Source of the DNA: Otis tarda
Taxonomy: Eukaryota > Chordata > Aves > Otidiformes > Otididae
DNA length: 64,000 bases
Assembly: GCA_026413225.1 (NCBI GenBank)
Contig: CM048555.1
Span: 76,949,785-77,013,784 of the forward strand
Direction of reading: 5' to 3'
Shown here: in pieces, positions 35,001 to 47,730 of the stretch
Position numbering within the stretch: the stretch's first letter is position 1
Layout of the letters: every line of letters starts with the position of its first letter
Position numbers and translations under genes: made by a program
The notes under the pieces: generated by a model
Databases searched by the model: none
Told to the model about the DNA's origin: nothing
What the model saw: only the letters and a program-made list of their open reading frames with translations

Positions 35001-38000
35001 GAGTACATGTCCTTATGAGGATCTTTTTTAAGTCAGGCACCTCAAAATCAACCCTAAATTGGAAATCCTGAGATTAAGAGCACCTGTTTCAGGGTCCACA
35101 CTTCTTTCACAATTTCCAGTACTCGCTTCCAGTGCCTTTTCCCCTAAAAAATACTTAGAAAAGCGTCAGTTTTCCAGGAAAAAAGGCTAAAGAGTTTTCT
35201 TCTTTTCTCCTTCTTTTTTAAATTTCTTTTTAAAATACTTGTAACCAACTAGATTTCCTAGAAAACAAAACAGTCTTGGCTAAGGGGAGTGAAAGAACAT
35301 GATGCACATCTCAGGAGGCCTGAAGCTGATAGATCAAAGTGTTAGTCTCAGGATAAGGCACAAGGCTTAAAGTGCCTTTCATTAGGGAAAGGATTTAAGG
35401 GCCAAGAAGAGGAAAGTACAGATAAATTTCTGAGGGTCGTTCCCCTTTTTTTTTGGTGTGTTTTATGTGTGCTCTAGTCCCTGTGAACCGGTGGTGGGTC
35501 AGGGCTAAGAGATGAGATTGTGGCTATGAACATCGTGTTTAAGATGTTGAAGCCTGGGTGGTCACCAAGGTTTCACGGATAATGGAGCCACCTCTGAACA
35601 CCATCTGGACATAGTGTTACCTGCAGAAAGCTGCACACTATAAGCTGTTGCAGTTAAAAAGCTTGGTCATAGCTTAAGTTTGGGGTACATCTTTTGATTT
35701 ATATTTGCCTCTCTTCCCTCTGCTCTCCTTACTCCCGACTCAGATCATTAAACCATTTGGAAGATTTAATCCTCTAAGTTATCTAACAGACTGCTACACC
35801 AATTGATAGTTATATCCCTATGTTAGCACCCATACGACTTTCAGTCTGGGAGATGGGAAGGGGGAGTTGCATCTCTGGACTCTCAACATCTCTCAGATCT
35901 TTTAGGAGCCCTCTTTGCTGATACCAAAGTTCCCAGCCTCTGCCTGTTCACACAAGACCCTTAAACACTTTTGCACTTTTCTACTGGCTTCAAAAAGCCA
36001 AGCGTGCATTTACTTTAGAAGGAAAAGGTGAAAGCCTTTATAGAAATATCATTGCTATTCTGGTGGTGTCTCTTCTGTGTCTCCATGGACTTAGCAGGCA
36101 GAAGGTCTTCTGGCAGGCTGAGCTTTGCCTCTGGTTCAGAGTGAGCAGCTCCTTACATAAAATCTGGTGAGAAGGGGAAAACTTAGCAGAAAAAAGTATA
36201 TCTATATATTTTAAAAAAATAATTGGCTTATTTCTGTCTGGTATCCTGCCACACTAATAAAGTCTATCCTTTCACACCAACTTTTCCATAGATCTGAGCA
36301 GGGACACATTGCATTCTTAGCCCCCCGTCACTCCTAGCTGGAGCTGTTGCAATGATGACGGTTATTTTATGTTCAGGAGGAAGCTTGCTCATTCTAGCTG
36401 GTCCAAACCCTAGAATTATAAAACAGAATGAAGGGGATCAGCTGGTTTAGTTTTCTGGGCTGCACGCAATCTGAAGCAGTGGCTTTGCACAGCTCTGATG
36501 TGCATGTGCTTCTGTGCCCTGGAAATCTCCTTTCTCACGTGTGGGATCCATTTCACCTCATCACAGACGCTGAAGATTTAATTGTTCAAACTGAAACAGT
36601 CTGTGTGGGCTTTCTCTGCAGTCGTTAAAGAGAAAGTGTTTCCAGAGAGCGATTTATCTCATCTGTTCTAGGGTGCTGTGTTACAGTCCCCTTAATACAT
36701 CAGCCTCAGCTGTTGCGGAAAATAAGTGATCCTGTTCTCCCCCCCTGCCTTTGGCTGTCCAGTCCTGCCCACTCCTTTGTCCTAAAGCTCATTTTTGTGA
36801 GGAATCTGGACAGAGAATTGAGCTGGCAGAGAATTATCCCAGCGGTTTTTTTGGGTTTGGCGGGGGCTTTTTAGGGTTTTTTTTTTAAGTTTGGTTTCAG
36901 CCAGCTCAGTTTCTTGGACACTGAGCACTCAAGGAAAATCTAGCAATGAGGAAAAGAAAGACAAAGGAATAACTGGCTGAGGCAGAGGACTGTAGCAACA
37001 ACCCTTTCCCCAGCACCTAGGGAGGAATAAAGTGACCATGGAATTGCACCCTTAAAGAAGATGAATCTCTCTTTGGGGATATGTCTCTCATAAACCAAAT
37101 AAACTTAGAAGATCTCAATTTATGAAGAGGCTGACTTCTGTTTAGGCTAAAACTGAGCCTGGAAAGGCGGGCTATATGCACCTGTTCCTTTGAAGGAGTA
37201 GCAATAACTGCTGTGGGTGTAAGTGCTGGAGCTTTGTGCATCTGGTCTACCTTGGATATTCACCGCCTTCCCTTTGCTGTTTGTCCATCGTGGTTGCAGC
37301 GCAGCTCTCCTTTGTGCTTCTGGAGACAGCAGGCACAGGGCACAGCCAGCATCGTGGCTGAGTTAGATGTGGTGGACAGACAGAGGCAGTGCCCTGTTCA
37401 CAAACCTTTTTCTTTAAAATTTAGATCCTCTGCTGTCGCACATCGATTTACTTCCGCTGAAGTCAGCGTTAGTGAAGATCAGAGCTGTTTCTTTGTGGAA
37501 TAAGGAACAGATCCATTAAAACAGATACAACCTTCCATTAGGTTAACAGGCTTTGGACGGAGCACCACATTATTTGTGAAGAATGTACAATTTGTGCGTT
37601 TCCTCGCACGAGGGTACAGGAACAGACAAAAACCAGGAAAAATTTAGAGCCCTCCCTCTCCCATCAGCTTTGGGACAGAAGAGTGCAGATGACACAGGAA
37701 TGCAGATGTGATGAGGGATTTCTGTGGCAGCTGAAGTTCATTGGAAAAAGTTCACCAGAAAGCAATCCTGGTAAAGAAATTGCTTCAGGGAACTGCAACA
37801 AATAAGGATTACAATAAAGAGCCAATGACAAGAAAGCAGAAATGACATTTTTTTTCTGGAAGCATTTCCTGATTTATCTCCAACCAGAGTCTCTCCGAGT
37901 GAGCATATTAGAGCTTAGACCATATAGCAAAGAAATAATGAAACTAGCTTAAAATACAGGCATCCTTGCTCACTGAATGATACTGGTTGCTAAAAGATAC

Positions 38001-39811
38001 TTAAACAAGCTCATAGCCTTGAAGAACAAGATGACTAGATGAACAAAATTGTTTTGATGTCCTGCCACAGATATATTGGCTCTTAATAATATGCATGTGT
38101 TAATTTTATTGTTAGAGAGTGCTGAGTATAAACAATAACAGGACCATAGGTTTTTCTATCTCCTTTATCTCCTGGCAGCAGCATATTAACTGAAACAGTA
38201 TTGAAGAACAAGCATAATATCCTGCGACTACCACACATACAGCGTAGGCAAAGATCATGTCAGTCTGGCTTCTTCTGCCCTAGGCAGTCCTTCACCCCTG
38301 GCCCAGCATGGACTTGTTCCCCTTCCATAAACATGCTCCTGTCATGTTCTGGAGTGGGAATACGTAATCTTGACTGACATCATGCTATGAAAACCTCGCT
38401 GTGAACCCAGCCTTCAGGTTATTTTGGGCACTTTGAGATGAAAGACAAATAGTAATTATAGATCAGCACTTCAGGGACACGACGCAGAGCTCAGAAGAGA
38501 TCCTAGATGAAGTGTGGACATAGTCAACTCCCAACAGTGCTACTATGAACTGTGGACATCAACCAGTCGACACCAGTGGGGTCAGGAGCCTGAGTCCATT
38601 CTCTGATGTGATTCAAAGGCAATAAGGATGTACCCACTTAGGCTATTAGATTTGGTCCAAGAACTGTAGTGAGATGAAGGACTAGTAGACCCAGCATTTT
38701 TCTCGAGCATATCTAGTTATCTCACTATACCTTGGCTACATCTATCATAAAGTGGGCAAGGCTTTTGATAACCTGGATACTTTTTCTAGAATGGACTGGA
38801 AACTAAGGACCATGGCCAAAGGAATTGTTTTGCCAAAGGGGCATGGCAAGTTAAGTTGGAAAAGATTAGGGCTCCTACTGACTCTTGCCATTGTGCAAGA
38901 GCCATTGCACACAGGATTGAGTGCAGCAGCGTACAGAAGATGCCTGGTAAGAGGCTGGGAGGGATGGGATGCTAATAGCTGCTTTTTTAGGAATATTCTC
39001 CCTCTAACACAAGAAAATACCAAAATGAATGAAAAAATCAGAGTCAATAGTTCCACTTTAGATTCAGGCACTGTTTTTAAACAGACATTGGCTGCTAATT
39101 TCTGCTTTTCTCCCCAAAAGAAGGAGACAGAAAGGGGCAGGGAGGAGGGGAGGAATGAATAATGTGGCATTCTCTTTTTGCTAAGTGACCTTTTAAAACT
39201 AAGATACTGAAATCCAAATACCAGGGAGGAGCCTGGGGGAGGAATTACAGACAGCATCACTGCTCTCTGCACTCCCTTATGTGCTCCGTTCCTCTGTTGA
39301 AAAGGCAGCGCAGGAGACTGAGTTAAAGCATGAAGAACAGGGTCACGATAGTGACTCCTTCTTTTTAATTTAAACAGCCCAGGCAATCATTTCACACTTG
39401 GCAGATCATTAATAAAACCTACTCATAAATTTTGAATCAGTTGGTTTGGAACATAAAATTACAGATTTTAGACAGCTACAGAGCACTAGGAAATACTGAA
39501 ATGGGTGTTTGGTATTCACATTAAATGTGACATGGCAAACAAAACGGTTTACTTTGGTGATCTCTGCTTGTGGGTGACTGAATGTTACTGAAGCCAGTAA
39601 CATTGAAAATAAGGTTATGCTCCTCTGTCTACGTTTTGAAGTTATTGTTAAAGTCAATTGGTGCTTTGTGTGTGCTTGAACTCTGGGAACTGATTTGCAG
39701 GTCATTGTATAATGCCATTGATCTCGCTGAACTCTTATTTGCACCTGACTCATTGCATGTCAGTATTTAAACTCCTAAAGCCAGAGACCACTACATCAGG
39801 AAATCCCCCCA
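35001..39811. other. Non-coding stretch
   Basis: No exon or TE recognised in nearly 5 kb. It contains a T/G-rich block at 36845-36895. The longest frame of the window (38745-39386 minus, 213 codons) lies here but looks like chance. Confidence 0.5.
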
Positions 39812-39925
39812 AGATGGTGGGCAACTGGTTCTGGGAGGTCCTGCTTGAGCAGCGGGGTTGGACAAGATGACCTCCAGAGGTCCCTTCTAGCCTCAACCAT
39901 TTGGTCATTCTGTGACGATGAGAAT
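39812..39925 (+). mobile_element. CR1 LINE 3' end, plus strand
   Basis: The plus strand reads GGTCCTGCTTGAGCAGCGGG, GTTGGACAAGATGACCTCCA, GAGGTCCCTTCTAGCCTCAA and CCATTTGGTCATTCTGTGA. This is the sense 3' untranslated end of a CR1 element (GGGTTGGACTAGATGACCTC, CAGAGGTCCCTTCCAACCTC, ATTCTGTGATTCTGTGA). It is the only one of the clear, less decayed CR1 copies on the plus strand. The start near 39812 is approximate. Confidence 0.88.
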
Positions 39926-42879
39926 GGAAAAATCAGGTGTTGATAGTGCTTCAGCTGCCCAGAACAGATCAGAATACAAGGCTGATTTTATTCTTTCATT
40001 CTGTTTCCACGGTTACATAGATCTGCACTGGAAGCCTTGGTAGTGACCCCACCTGACGGAACATATTCTAGCGTTCATGGCAGTCTGTGTTATAATTTTC
40101 CAATATGACATTAAGAAAGTAAATTTCCCAAAGAAGTTTAGCCTGAGAACCATGTCCTGCATTTACCAGTTGACATGAATGTTGCTCCCATGAATAGGGT
40201 AAAGGACAATACGGAAAAAAAACCCCACAAAAACCCCACACAGATGGATGGTCCAGGTCAACCTAAGATGGAGAAAACTCCTTCCAGTCTCTGAACTGGG
40301 CGGTTGTTTCACCCAGATTTGTGCTGAGACACACAATATAGCTATGTGCTGGATCTCAGTTCTAGAAAATCGCCAGTAGATTGGGCTCATCCTCTGTCTC
40401 CAGCTGTGGCTGATCCCTGATGAGCTGAGAAAGGCTAAAACCAGCATAAAAACAATTAAACCTCCCATGTCCAAACACTAACACTGGTGGAAATTTGCTC
40501 TAGGATTCCTAGGTAAATGTAGTAGTTCAGCTCTGTTTTTAACAAAGCATGTAAAGCTAGTTGTCTTATACCTCACACCAAAAATAGTTGTCTTATACCA
40601 ACTATTGCACTTGTAGAAAATTAGCAAGACACGTATAGAAATTCATGAGCCAGTCTGTGGTCATGGCAATTTGTAATGCTGCAGCGAGGCAACAACAAAG
40701 ATAAACGGAAGGGATACTCAACAGGGTCACAGTGAGACAAACCGTGTTGTCTGTGGCACGCCAGCGTTGGGGCAAACAATAGGGATGAATCAGCCTTCTC
40801 TTCAGTTGTGCTGACCTGAGCCTCATGAATGGCCTTAGCTAGTGATCCTCCATCCAGCCTGAAAATTTCCCAGTAAGAGATGCCAATGCATCATGAAATG
40901 CCAGAAGTGGCCTTGAAAGTTGGTGCTGCAACTTATAACAGGTGAAGTGCTAGAAAGACAATGTGGATTCATGTGAAACCTGTGAAATGCTGAGGATGAT
41001 ATGGCCCAAAGGACCGCTGATGCTCACAATTGGTCCAGATAGGCATTGAAGAGAGGCAAGTTTCCAGATAATCTCTTAGATCTGGTACAGAGGATGGACT
41101 CTGCTAAGTTTGACCAGATGCACAGGTCACTGAACCAGGTAGTTTCTTTTTGTCTTCTTGAAAGAAGTGACTGTTGGCAGAAGGCCACGGCTGGCTAGCT
41201 CTGAAGGCTTTGAGCAGAGTCCGTCACAGTTTGACTTGCCCTGGGTGAACAGTGACAGAAGGTGCACTTAAGCATCAGAGTGACCTGGAGACCTGGTGAC
41301 TGGTAATGAAAGGTTTTAAGTTTTAATTGTCCGCTGCCCCTGGCCTACTTTAAGCCGCCTGCTGAGCAGCAGAGGTCTGTAAAGACACAGTGCTGAGAAT
41401 CTTAAGCTATAAAACATCTGCTGTCTTTAAAATGACTTAAATAGGTTATAGTCACACTGTGAAGTATTTGTTTCATTTTCCTTGTTTAGAGGAACCAGAG
41501 AATTGCATTTAGAGAGGAAGTGATGGGAAGGAATAAGGTAAATAGGGAGAACGTTCTCCAAATCCTTCCCTTCACATGGCAGGCTCTGAAAAAATTTTGC
41601 CCTTCCCCTGCTTGTACAGAATTATGGAGAGAGCAGGGAGTCAGATGGAATTTGTCACCTTTCTGAAAGCTTGATAATCAGAGATGCCCTAGATTATTGC
41701 AGAACCAGCCCCATGGTCAAAGGAATGCTGTTGCCCACCACTGCTGCAGAGAGGGAACCTCTGATACCGGCAAGCAGGGTGGTGGGGCATGGGTACGAGA
41801 CTACAGCCAGCCGTGCTCTGATAAATCAGCTCCTCCTGCAGCAGGTCAAAAGCTATCACACCCTGTTCACATGAGAAAGGTCAGATAATCTGCATTGAGC
41901 CGAAAGGAGAGAAAAAAAATGAGCCTGGAATTCATCAGTGTTAAAGCAAATGTTCTAAATTATGTATGGAAACTCATTCATCCGCGTATTTTCATTTATA
42001 ATATGAGTGAGGTTGATTTGGGAGGGAAAAAAAATAAAAAAACCCTTCTGGTTTGGCCTAGTCTCCAGAAACTACCCTTTGACTTGCAAACAAAGTTGTA
42101 CCAAAGAAATAAATATCTTCATACTCCTAAACAGCCTAAATGTTCCTTAGGGCAAATTTAATAAGCCAAGAGATATACCAATTATTTTTCTGTAATACCA
42201 TAATCCTTTGACAAGTACTTCCTTCTGATGCATAATCTCCACAATATAGTGCTGAAGAATAACCAGTTTTGATTAATCCTACCAAAAGACATAAAAGCCC
42301 CACACCAGTTGTTTCAGAACAGTTGTTGCATACTCCTGCAAGAATACGAGGCCACATTAGTTCAGGGCAATTTACGTAAAGGCTATGTGTGAATGACATA
42401 TGCATACCTATCAAAGCAAACTTTGGTCTTCAGGCCTCAAGTCTAGCTCCCCATATTCTCTAGAAGTTGTATCAGACAGACTGTTTCACAAGAACCCAGA
42501 AAATGGAGAAAAAAGAGGAACTTTGAGAAGCTGCTCCTCTTGTCATGCGATCCTTCGCCAAGATCAACCACTCTCATGTTGTTCCTGGCATACATTATTC
42601 TGGTCTATCTTTAAACATCTCCAGTGTAAGAAACATTTCACACCTATCCAGAGAATGAATCTGAATGCCTCACCTATCATTAGACTATTTATCCTAAGGC
42701 CTAGCTTGTATTTCTTGATATAATTTAAGATTCACTCTCACCCACCTGTCAGGTCACAAAGAATAGATTACCCTGTTTGTAGCAGAATCTGTTCGCTGTC
42801 TCTCTCTTTTTCTCTCCTCTCCTCATCAGTAGAAACACTCTGGATCTGTCAACACCTCTCCCAAGGGAGATCTGCAAAC
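39926..42879. other. Non-coding stretch
   Basis: No exon recognised. It holds the A/C-rich run at 40217-40240 and the direct duplication at 40558-40599. Open frames are below about 110 codons. Confidence 0.5.
40558..40599. repeat. 27-bp-period direct duplication
   Basis: TAGTTGTCTTATACC occurs exactly at 40558-40572 and at 40585-40599. Confidence 0.95.
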
Positions 42880-43770
42880 CTCTATGGGTTCTTCTAGTTC
42901 TACTCATCTACATTTGGTCTACATCTTTCAAGTGTGGCACTCAAATCTAGAGAATTGAGGCACTTCCAGCAGTTAAGAAGAGCCAGAGGATTTGTGTCTC
43001 ATTTCATATTGTCCAGTGTGGTGTTGACTTTTTTAGCAGCACCAGGATGTTTAACTTGTTGGATCTGCCAAAGTCTGCTGGATACTGTGCTGAGGAGCAA
43101 TGGTTTCAGCAGCTGGATCCCATCCTCTGTATGTCCAGTTTGATTTTTGCTGAGGGTTATTATTTTGCACTTGTCCACACTGATCTTCTCATACTTGTCA
43201 ATGTCACAAAGCTGTTTTTCCAGTCTTATAATAGCAACAGAATGGGACAGGTATTCACTGATGAAAACACTGAAGACTGCAAGACCCACTACAAACCCTG
43301 TGGAAAACTGCTCAATACATCACTTTAACCACAAAACCTTGACAACTTCTTTCTGTATGTGATTATTCAACTAGTTTTGCACCAATTCTAGGATCACTTC
43401 TTGCTGAGTCTGCTTCTATCACTTGTTTATGAGGATGTCATATGAAGTATTGTCAAAAGTCTTAAATAAAAAAGACATCTATTGTTACTCCCTTCTTGAC
43501 AGGCCTGTTATCCTGTCATAATGGGAGATTATATTTGCTTTACCTAATTTCTTCTTAACAAATCTATATTGGCTGACACCCATTTCTGTGTTAAGTGCCA
43601 GGAGTATTATTTGATTATTATTTACAAACTGCTCAACTATTTATTTAAGGAGGAGAGTATTTATATTTCCACTGTCTTCTGAAAAGTGAAGTTACCCCAG
43701 CTTGCTTCCCTTTCCTTTTCCTTTCCCTCACCCTTTAAAAATGGATGTGTCCCCACTCTGTTCCACTCCT
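42880..43770 (-). mobile_element. Ancient CR1-type LINE, degenerate reverse-transcriptase region
   Basis: On the minus strand, ordered ORF2 landmarks can be followed from high to low coordinates. A VEQFV-like block before RFVKKKLG (about 43555-43650) matches the MEQI...HGFVKGK region. ITGLSRRE and KTFDNTSYDILINK (about 43420-43510) match VTxLVD...KAFDTVSHDILINKL. At about 43230-43300 a block resembles GPVLFNIFIND. At about 43165 DKCKIITLSKNQ matches KCKVLHL. Near 42910 VPHLKDVDQM matches APHFKKDVDKLE. Frames change and stops occur, so it is a fossil. The minus frame 42999-43289 is part of this element. Confidence 0.65.
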
Positions 43771-43959
43771 TTTGTTACCCATCAAGCTCTACGTTAAAAG
43801 CAGCCAGGTTTTCCTCCATGTTTGTCTGACCAAATGCTGCTTCTGCACCTCACTGCTCTGGCTGGTAGAAGCCTTTCCCTTTAATTTTCAGACTGGATTT
43901 ATTTTTGAGTAGTTTACACCTACTTTCTCTTTTTCTAGGTCTGTCCTTTAACTCAAGTA

Positions 43960-44690
43960 TTTCTTTCCTGCCCCCATGCTGTTTATCCCCAAGGAGATAT
44001 TTGCAATTTCATCTCTTTCAGACTTCATTTTGCTAGACTAAACAGAAGAATTAGTCACCTGTTTTCTTTTTTTTTTCTTGCATGAAATAGAATATCTTGT
44101 CAACCCCCGGAATATATTTTCTGCACCTTTGCCTGTTGGATTTCCTCTTTCTTTGACACATACAACCTGAATCGCCCCAAGCACACCAGGTGAGGGCTCA
44201 GCGGTCACCAATGGTGAGGTATCCGCAGGTCACATTTGCCTTTTCCGTGGCTGCATCTGGCCAGTGTCTCGATCCAGGAGTGACTCACACCTTTCTAACT
44301 TCCATTGCAGAACAGAAATCCCCATTTTTCACCCCGAGATGCATGAGATCATTTTCTGCTACAGAGCATAATTATCTTCTTTTTATTATTTTGACAAGTT
44401 TCAAAGGCATGTGGTTATTCCTGTGTGATTTTTCCAATTCTCTCTGTATTCTTGCTGCTGTCCAGCACAGTCCGTGACTTCACTTCCACTTTCTATGCAG
44501 GACTTACTCACAGAGATATTTTACTGAGCTCACTCTCCAGAGAAGTTTTGGAAGAATTGTCCCTGTTCCCTTTCCGCACAACCAGTTCCTCTTGCTCCTT
44601 CCCCACCTTACCACATCGGTACCTTCCAGCTGTATCTGCCTCATCTGGAAACTTCTACCATGATACCAGACCTGAAATGCAGAAAGAGGA
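43960..44690 (-). mobile_element. Second ancient CR1-type remnant, C-terminal RT region
   Basis: Antisense landmarks: near 44622 the plus strand reads GTACCTTCCAGCTGTATCTG and CCTCATCTGGAAACTTC, matching the antisense KFADDTKLEG codons of old CR1 (ACCTTCCAGCTTTGTGTCAT, CCGCAAACTT). TTTTTCCAATTCTCTCTGTA near 44427 and GAGATGCATGAGATCA near 44336 resemble following blocks. Near 44023 AGACTTCATTTTGCTAGACT and AAACAG match the LFSLxK region. Spacing of about 620 bp between the first and last landmark fits a CR1 ORF2. It lies directly upstream of, and in the same orientation as, the remnant at 42880-43770. Confidence 0.43.
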
Positions 44691-45149
44691 GGGGACATTT
44701 CCTTAGTTTCTTACATCTGCAGTACCAGCTCTCAAAAGAAGCAAAGCCACCGGGCACCCCCAGTAAGACCAGGGCTGAACCAGACACCTCTCTGCTGTGT
44801 CAACGTGGTACGAGGCGCAGAGCTGCGTCCCACAGCAACGTCCGATTTAGGACTGACATCCCACAGCAAGCTGCAAAATTCCCGGCTATCTCTCCTGAGC
44901 AGCGAGAACAGATTGCTTTCATTTAATTAAAATAAGATGTCATGCTTTGGCCCTGACTCTCACGCACATTCAGCCTGAGCTCAACAGCAGCATTTCTTGA
45001 AGACTGAGTTGTAGGATGATTTCATTTTTGCTGGTTTAGTTTGCTTTTTCTTTAGCAGCTTTTTGCATTCTTCTGGTTTCTGAGTAGCATATTATCAAGC
45101 TAATATGTGACAATCACCATCATTTTAAGTTTAGGGATCTTTGCCACAG
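44691..45149. other. Non-coding sequence
   Basis: No feature recognised in this short stretch. Confidence 0.5.
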
Positions 45150-45290
45150 CCCTGTGCCTTGGGGAAATATATCATCCTGGATTTTTTTACAGGCGGGGAA
45201 CTGAAGCACAAAAGCAAAGGGTCAAATCTGCCACTGCAGATTTATTCCAGCACAATCCAGGGAAGCAGACAGCTGTATAAAACTGCCCTT
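45150..45290 (-). mobile_element. Probable MIR SINE fossil, antisense
   Basis: TTTTTTTACAGGCGGGGAAC, TGAAGCACAAAAGCAAAGGG, TCAAATCTGCCACTGCAG matches the antisense MIR order ATTTTACAGATGGGGAAACT, GAGGCACAGAGAG, AAGTCAGTGGCAG. The landmark order and spacing support the call; the rest is decayed. Confidence 0.58.
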
Positions 45291-45961
45291 ACACAGTGAT
45301 TAACCAAGCTGTTTGATTTGTACTTAATGGTTTATTATGGTCGTCTTCTAGTTTTGCTATATTTACTAAATGTGCTGTGGAGCAGCTCAGGGCCAGGATG
45401 CTAAATCAGCATAACGTGAGCACTGCGCTGCTGTAGAGAAATGAACGTATTTTCACACATCCAACCTGCTGGAAAGAAGTCTGTGAACCAGCAGCAGCAC
45501 AGGTGATGTGCACGCAGAGCGGTGGGTGACACGGGTTCCCTGCAGCGCGCTCGCAAAGCGCTAAACCCCTCTGCTGCCTTAGTGCCGCGTGGGCACGGAT
45601 TATCCGAGGACACGCTTTCAAGTGCCGTTGCTTTTAAAGGGAATTAGGCTGTCTGAAGTGCGATTTATATCTAAGAAAGCATGATAATTGACTCAGAGAT
45701 GGGTGCTTTGACCCATCTGACTTTGATGCTCAAGTGCTTTCCCCAGTGCCAGTTTGCGCATGCTGGCGACAGAATTTTCTACTTTTCATCCTTGCTTTGA
45801 GTTGACCAAAATCTGCCTTTACTCTCAAACTGGACAGCTGCCGCCGTCCCTGTGCTCATTGCAGAAGAGGACTAAGCAGGTTTTCAGCTCCAGGGGTTTG
45901 CTGGAGGGAAGGATCAGTGAAATGGCAGCTGGAAAGATGCAAAATGCACGTTCAAATAATT

Positions 45962-45974
45962 AAAAAAAAAAAAA
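45962..45974. repeat. Poly-A tract (13 A)
   Basis: Uninterrupted A run, one of only three A runs of at least 11 on this strand. Confidence 0.95.
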
Positions 45975-46873
45975 TTCCTTTTGGCTTGCCCGTGGATGAC
46001 CCTGAACGAATCCTCTCCAAATGGCACCCCTTGTTTACTAGGGAGGGTTGTGCAAGGTAATTCCTGCAGTCGGGAACAATCTATGGGAGATTTCTGGAGT
46101 CACTGAACAAGCTGATTTACAGCCCGTGGAAGCTGAAATGTGAAACTCTGTATGAGTATTCTCGTTTTAGTGTCTGATGAGGGTTAAAGCTGTGATCCAT
46201 AAATAACATCAATGTACTCCAAATTAAATCAGGCAGCCGCAAAGGGTCGGGCACCTCTTTGCAGGATAGATGCTGGAGCATGGCAAAGTTGGCTGATTTG
46301 TACCGATTCATTTAGTCCCACTTGATACCTAATAATATTTATGAGCCAGGCTGCGCCGGGAGAAGGTGAGGCAGTTCCTGTACCTCACAACACGTTTACA
46401 CCGATGCAGTGTGCAGCTCCATAACCCTGCCTTGATGTCTCACCTTGCAGCAGGGCGTGCAGGTAATCCACCTGCCGTGCTTGGATAGGGAAGGGCAGGT
46501 GCTGGGGTTATGCAGGGCCAATCAATCTAATTAGACACAGCCCCTTTTCCACCACCTAGTCGTAATCCATCAAAAAATGCTTGGGGAAAAATAATTCCAT
46601 TGTAACAGCTTTGATTTTACAACTTATGGCATGAGGAAGCCCTGGCTTTCAGCTCCTGAATAGACCCTGGGACTGATTTTGGTGCAGAGCTTTTTTGTTG
46701 AGCTGTTTTGTTAAGAAAGGTGCTGCTAAAAGCCAATGCTCAGAAATCATTGCTCTGTGCCCTTGTAGTGACCTTTTCTTTGCTCCAGAAGCAAAGAGAT
46801 TTTGTGTGTTTGTTTATTTGCTCTCTCCTCTTTTCATCTGTCTTTTCCCCTGGTATTAGGGCCACTGTGAAGA

Positions 46874-46907
46874 CCTCAGCGCTGTGAAGCCCTCAGCGCT
46901 GTGAAGC
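46874..46907. repeat. Exact tandem duplication of a 17-mer
   Basis: CCTCAGCGCTGTGAAGC occurs back to back at 46874-46890 and 46891-46907; a partial CTGTGAAG just before suggests a third, decayed unit. Each unit contains an AGCGCT palindrome. Confidence 0.97.
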
Positions 46908-47730
46908 CAACGGAATCCTGGAGGGAACGAGGTTCAAAGAATAAAACTAAGGCTTGTAAACCCAAAGCACATACCAGGGCAGTCGGGTTCTGTCTGTCTG
47001 AACCTATTTTCAATCAGTTGGAACATTAAATGCTTTGGGATGATGACAAACCTTTGGTCACGGCTCCCCGGGAATTGGATCCCTCCTGGTGCCACAGGTG
47101 TTGGCTGTCTTACCCATATCATTAACTAGCTGGAAAATGTGCAGGGATGCTAATTTAAATGTCAGTTCTGCTTAGTATTTTATCATCAAAAGGACATTGT
47201 ACAGCCAATTTGTGACCTGCACAATTTATCTCACGGGCTGCCTCCTCTGGTGACCCAAAGTTGGTGGCGGCTCCGCAACTGAATGTAAAAGTGGAATTTT
47301 ATTAGACTGCTGTTTAAGGATGAATCCAGCTGAAAACCACCTCCAGAGCTGCCTGGACCCCCTTCTGACTGTTTAAAACAAGTGTCACTAAATCAGACAG
47401 ATGCCAGTGCTGGGATAGAGCAGGCGCTAATTTAACCCATATGCTTTGGGATTGCTCCTACACCTGTTTGTTCTGGGCAGAACTAAATAGTGGAATTAAA
47501 TTTTTTTCTCCCCCCTATCAAGTAAAATTGTATCACAAGCTAGCCACGCAATTTTAAACCCACTGGAAGGTAAATAAAGAGGACAATTTTTGGCTTAGGA
47601 GAGCAGCAGTAGTAGCTCACTAATTGGTGTTAGAGTAGTGGAAACTGAAAAACTGCCGAGCAGTTCAGGGCTGGAAATTAGGGCTGAACTTGGCTGGGCT
47701 GGAAACAACTGCAGCATGAAGGAATCATCC

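Larger units (their letters stand above)
45291..47730. other. Candidate conserved non-coding block
   Basis: No repeat is recognised in about 2.4 kb. The sequence has several homeodomain/PBX-like strings (CAATCAATCTAATTAGAC at about 46519, ATTAAATCAGG at about 46223, CACTAATTGG at about 47619) and short CpG-rich parts (45500-45605). Such texture is typical of developmental-gene flanking DNA, but this is an inference from composition only. The minus frame 46934-47122 is unusually coding-like; see findings. Confidence 0.25.

Noticed and set aside
36845-36895. G-quadruplex-like G runs
   Set aside because: Only three clear G runs in T-rich simple sequence; below the usual four-run requirement.
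38745-39386. Longest open frame (213 codons, minus)
   Set aside because: No domain, signal or codon character recognised; the opposite strand is also open (38752-39162). Best explained by chance.
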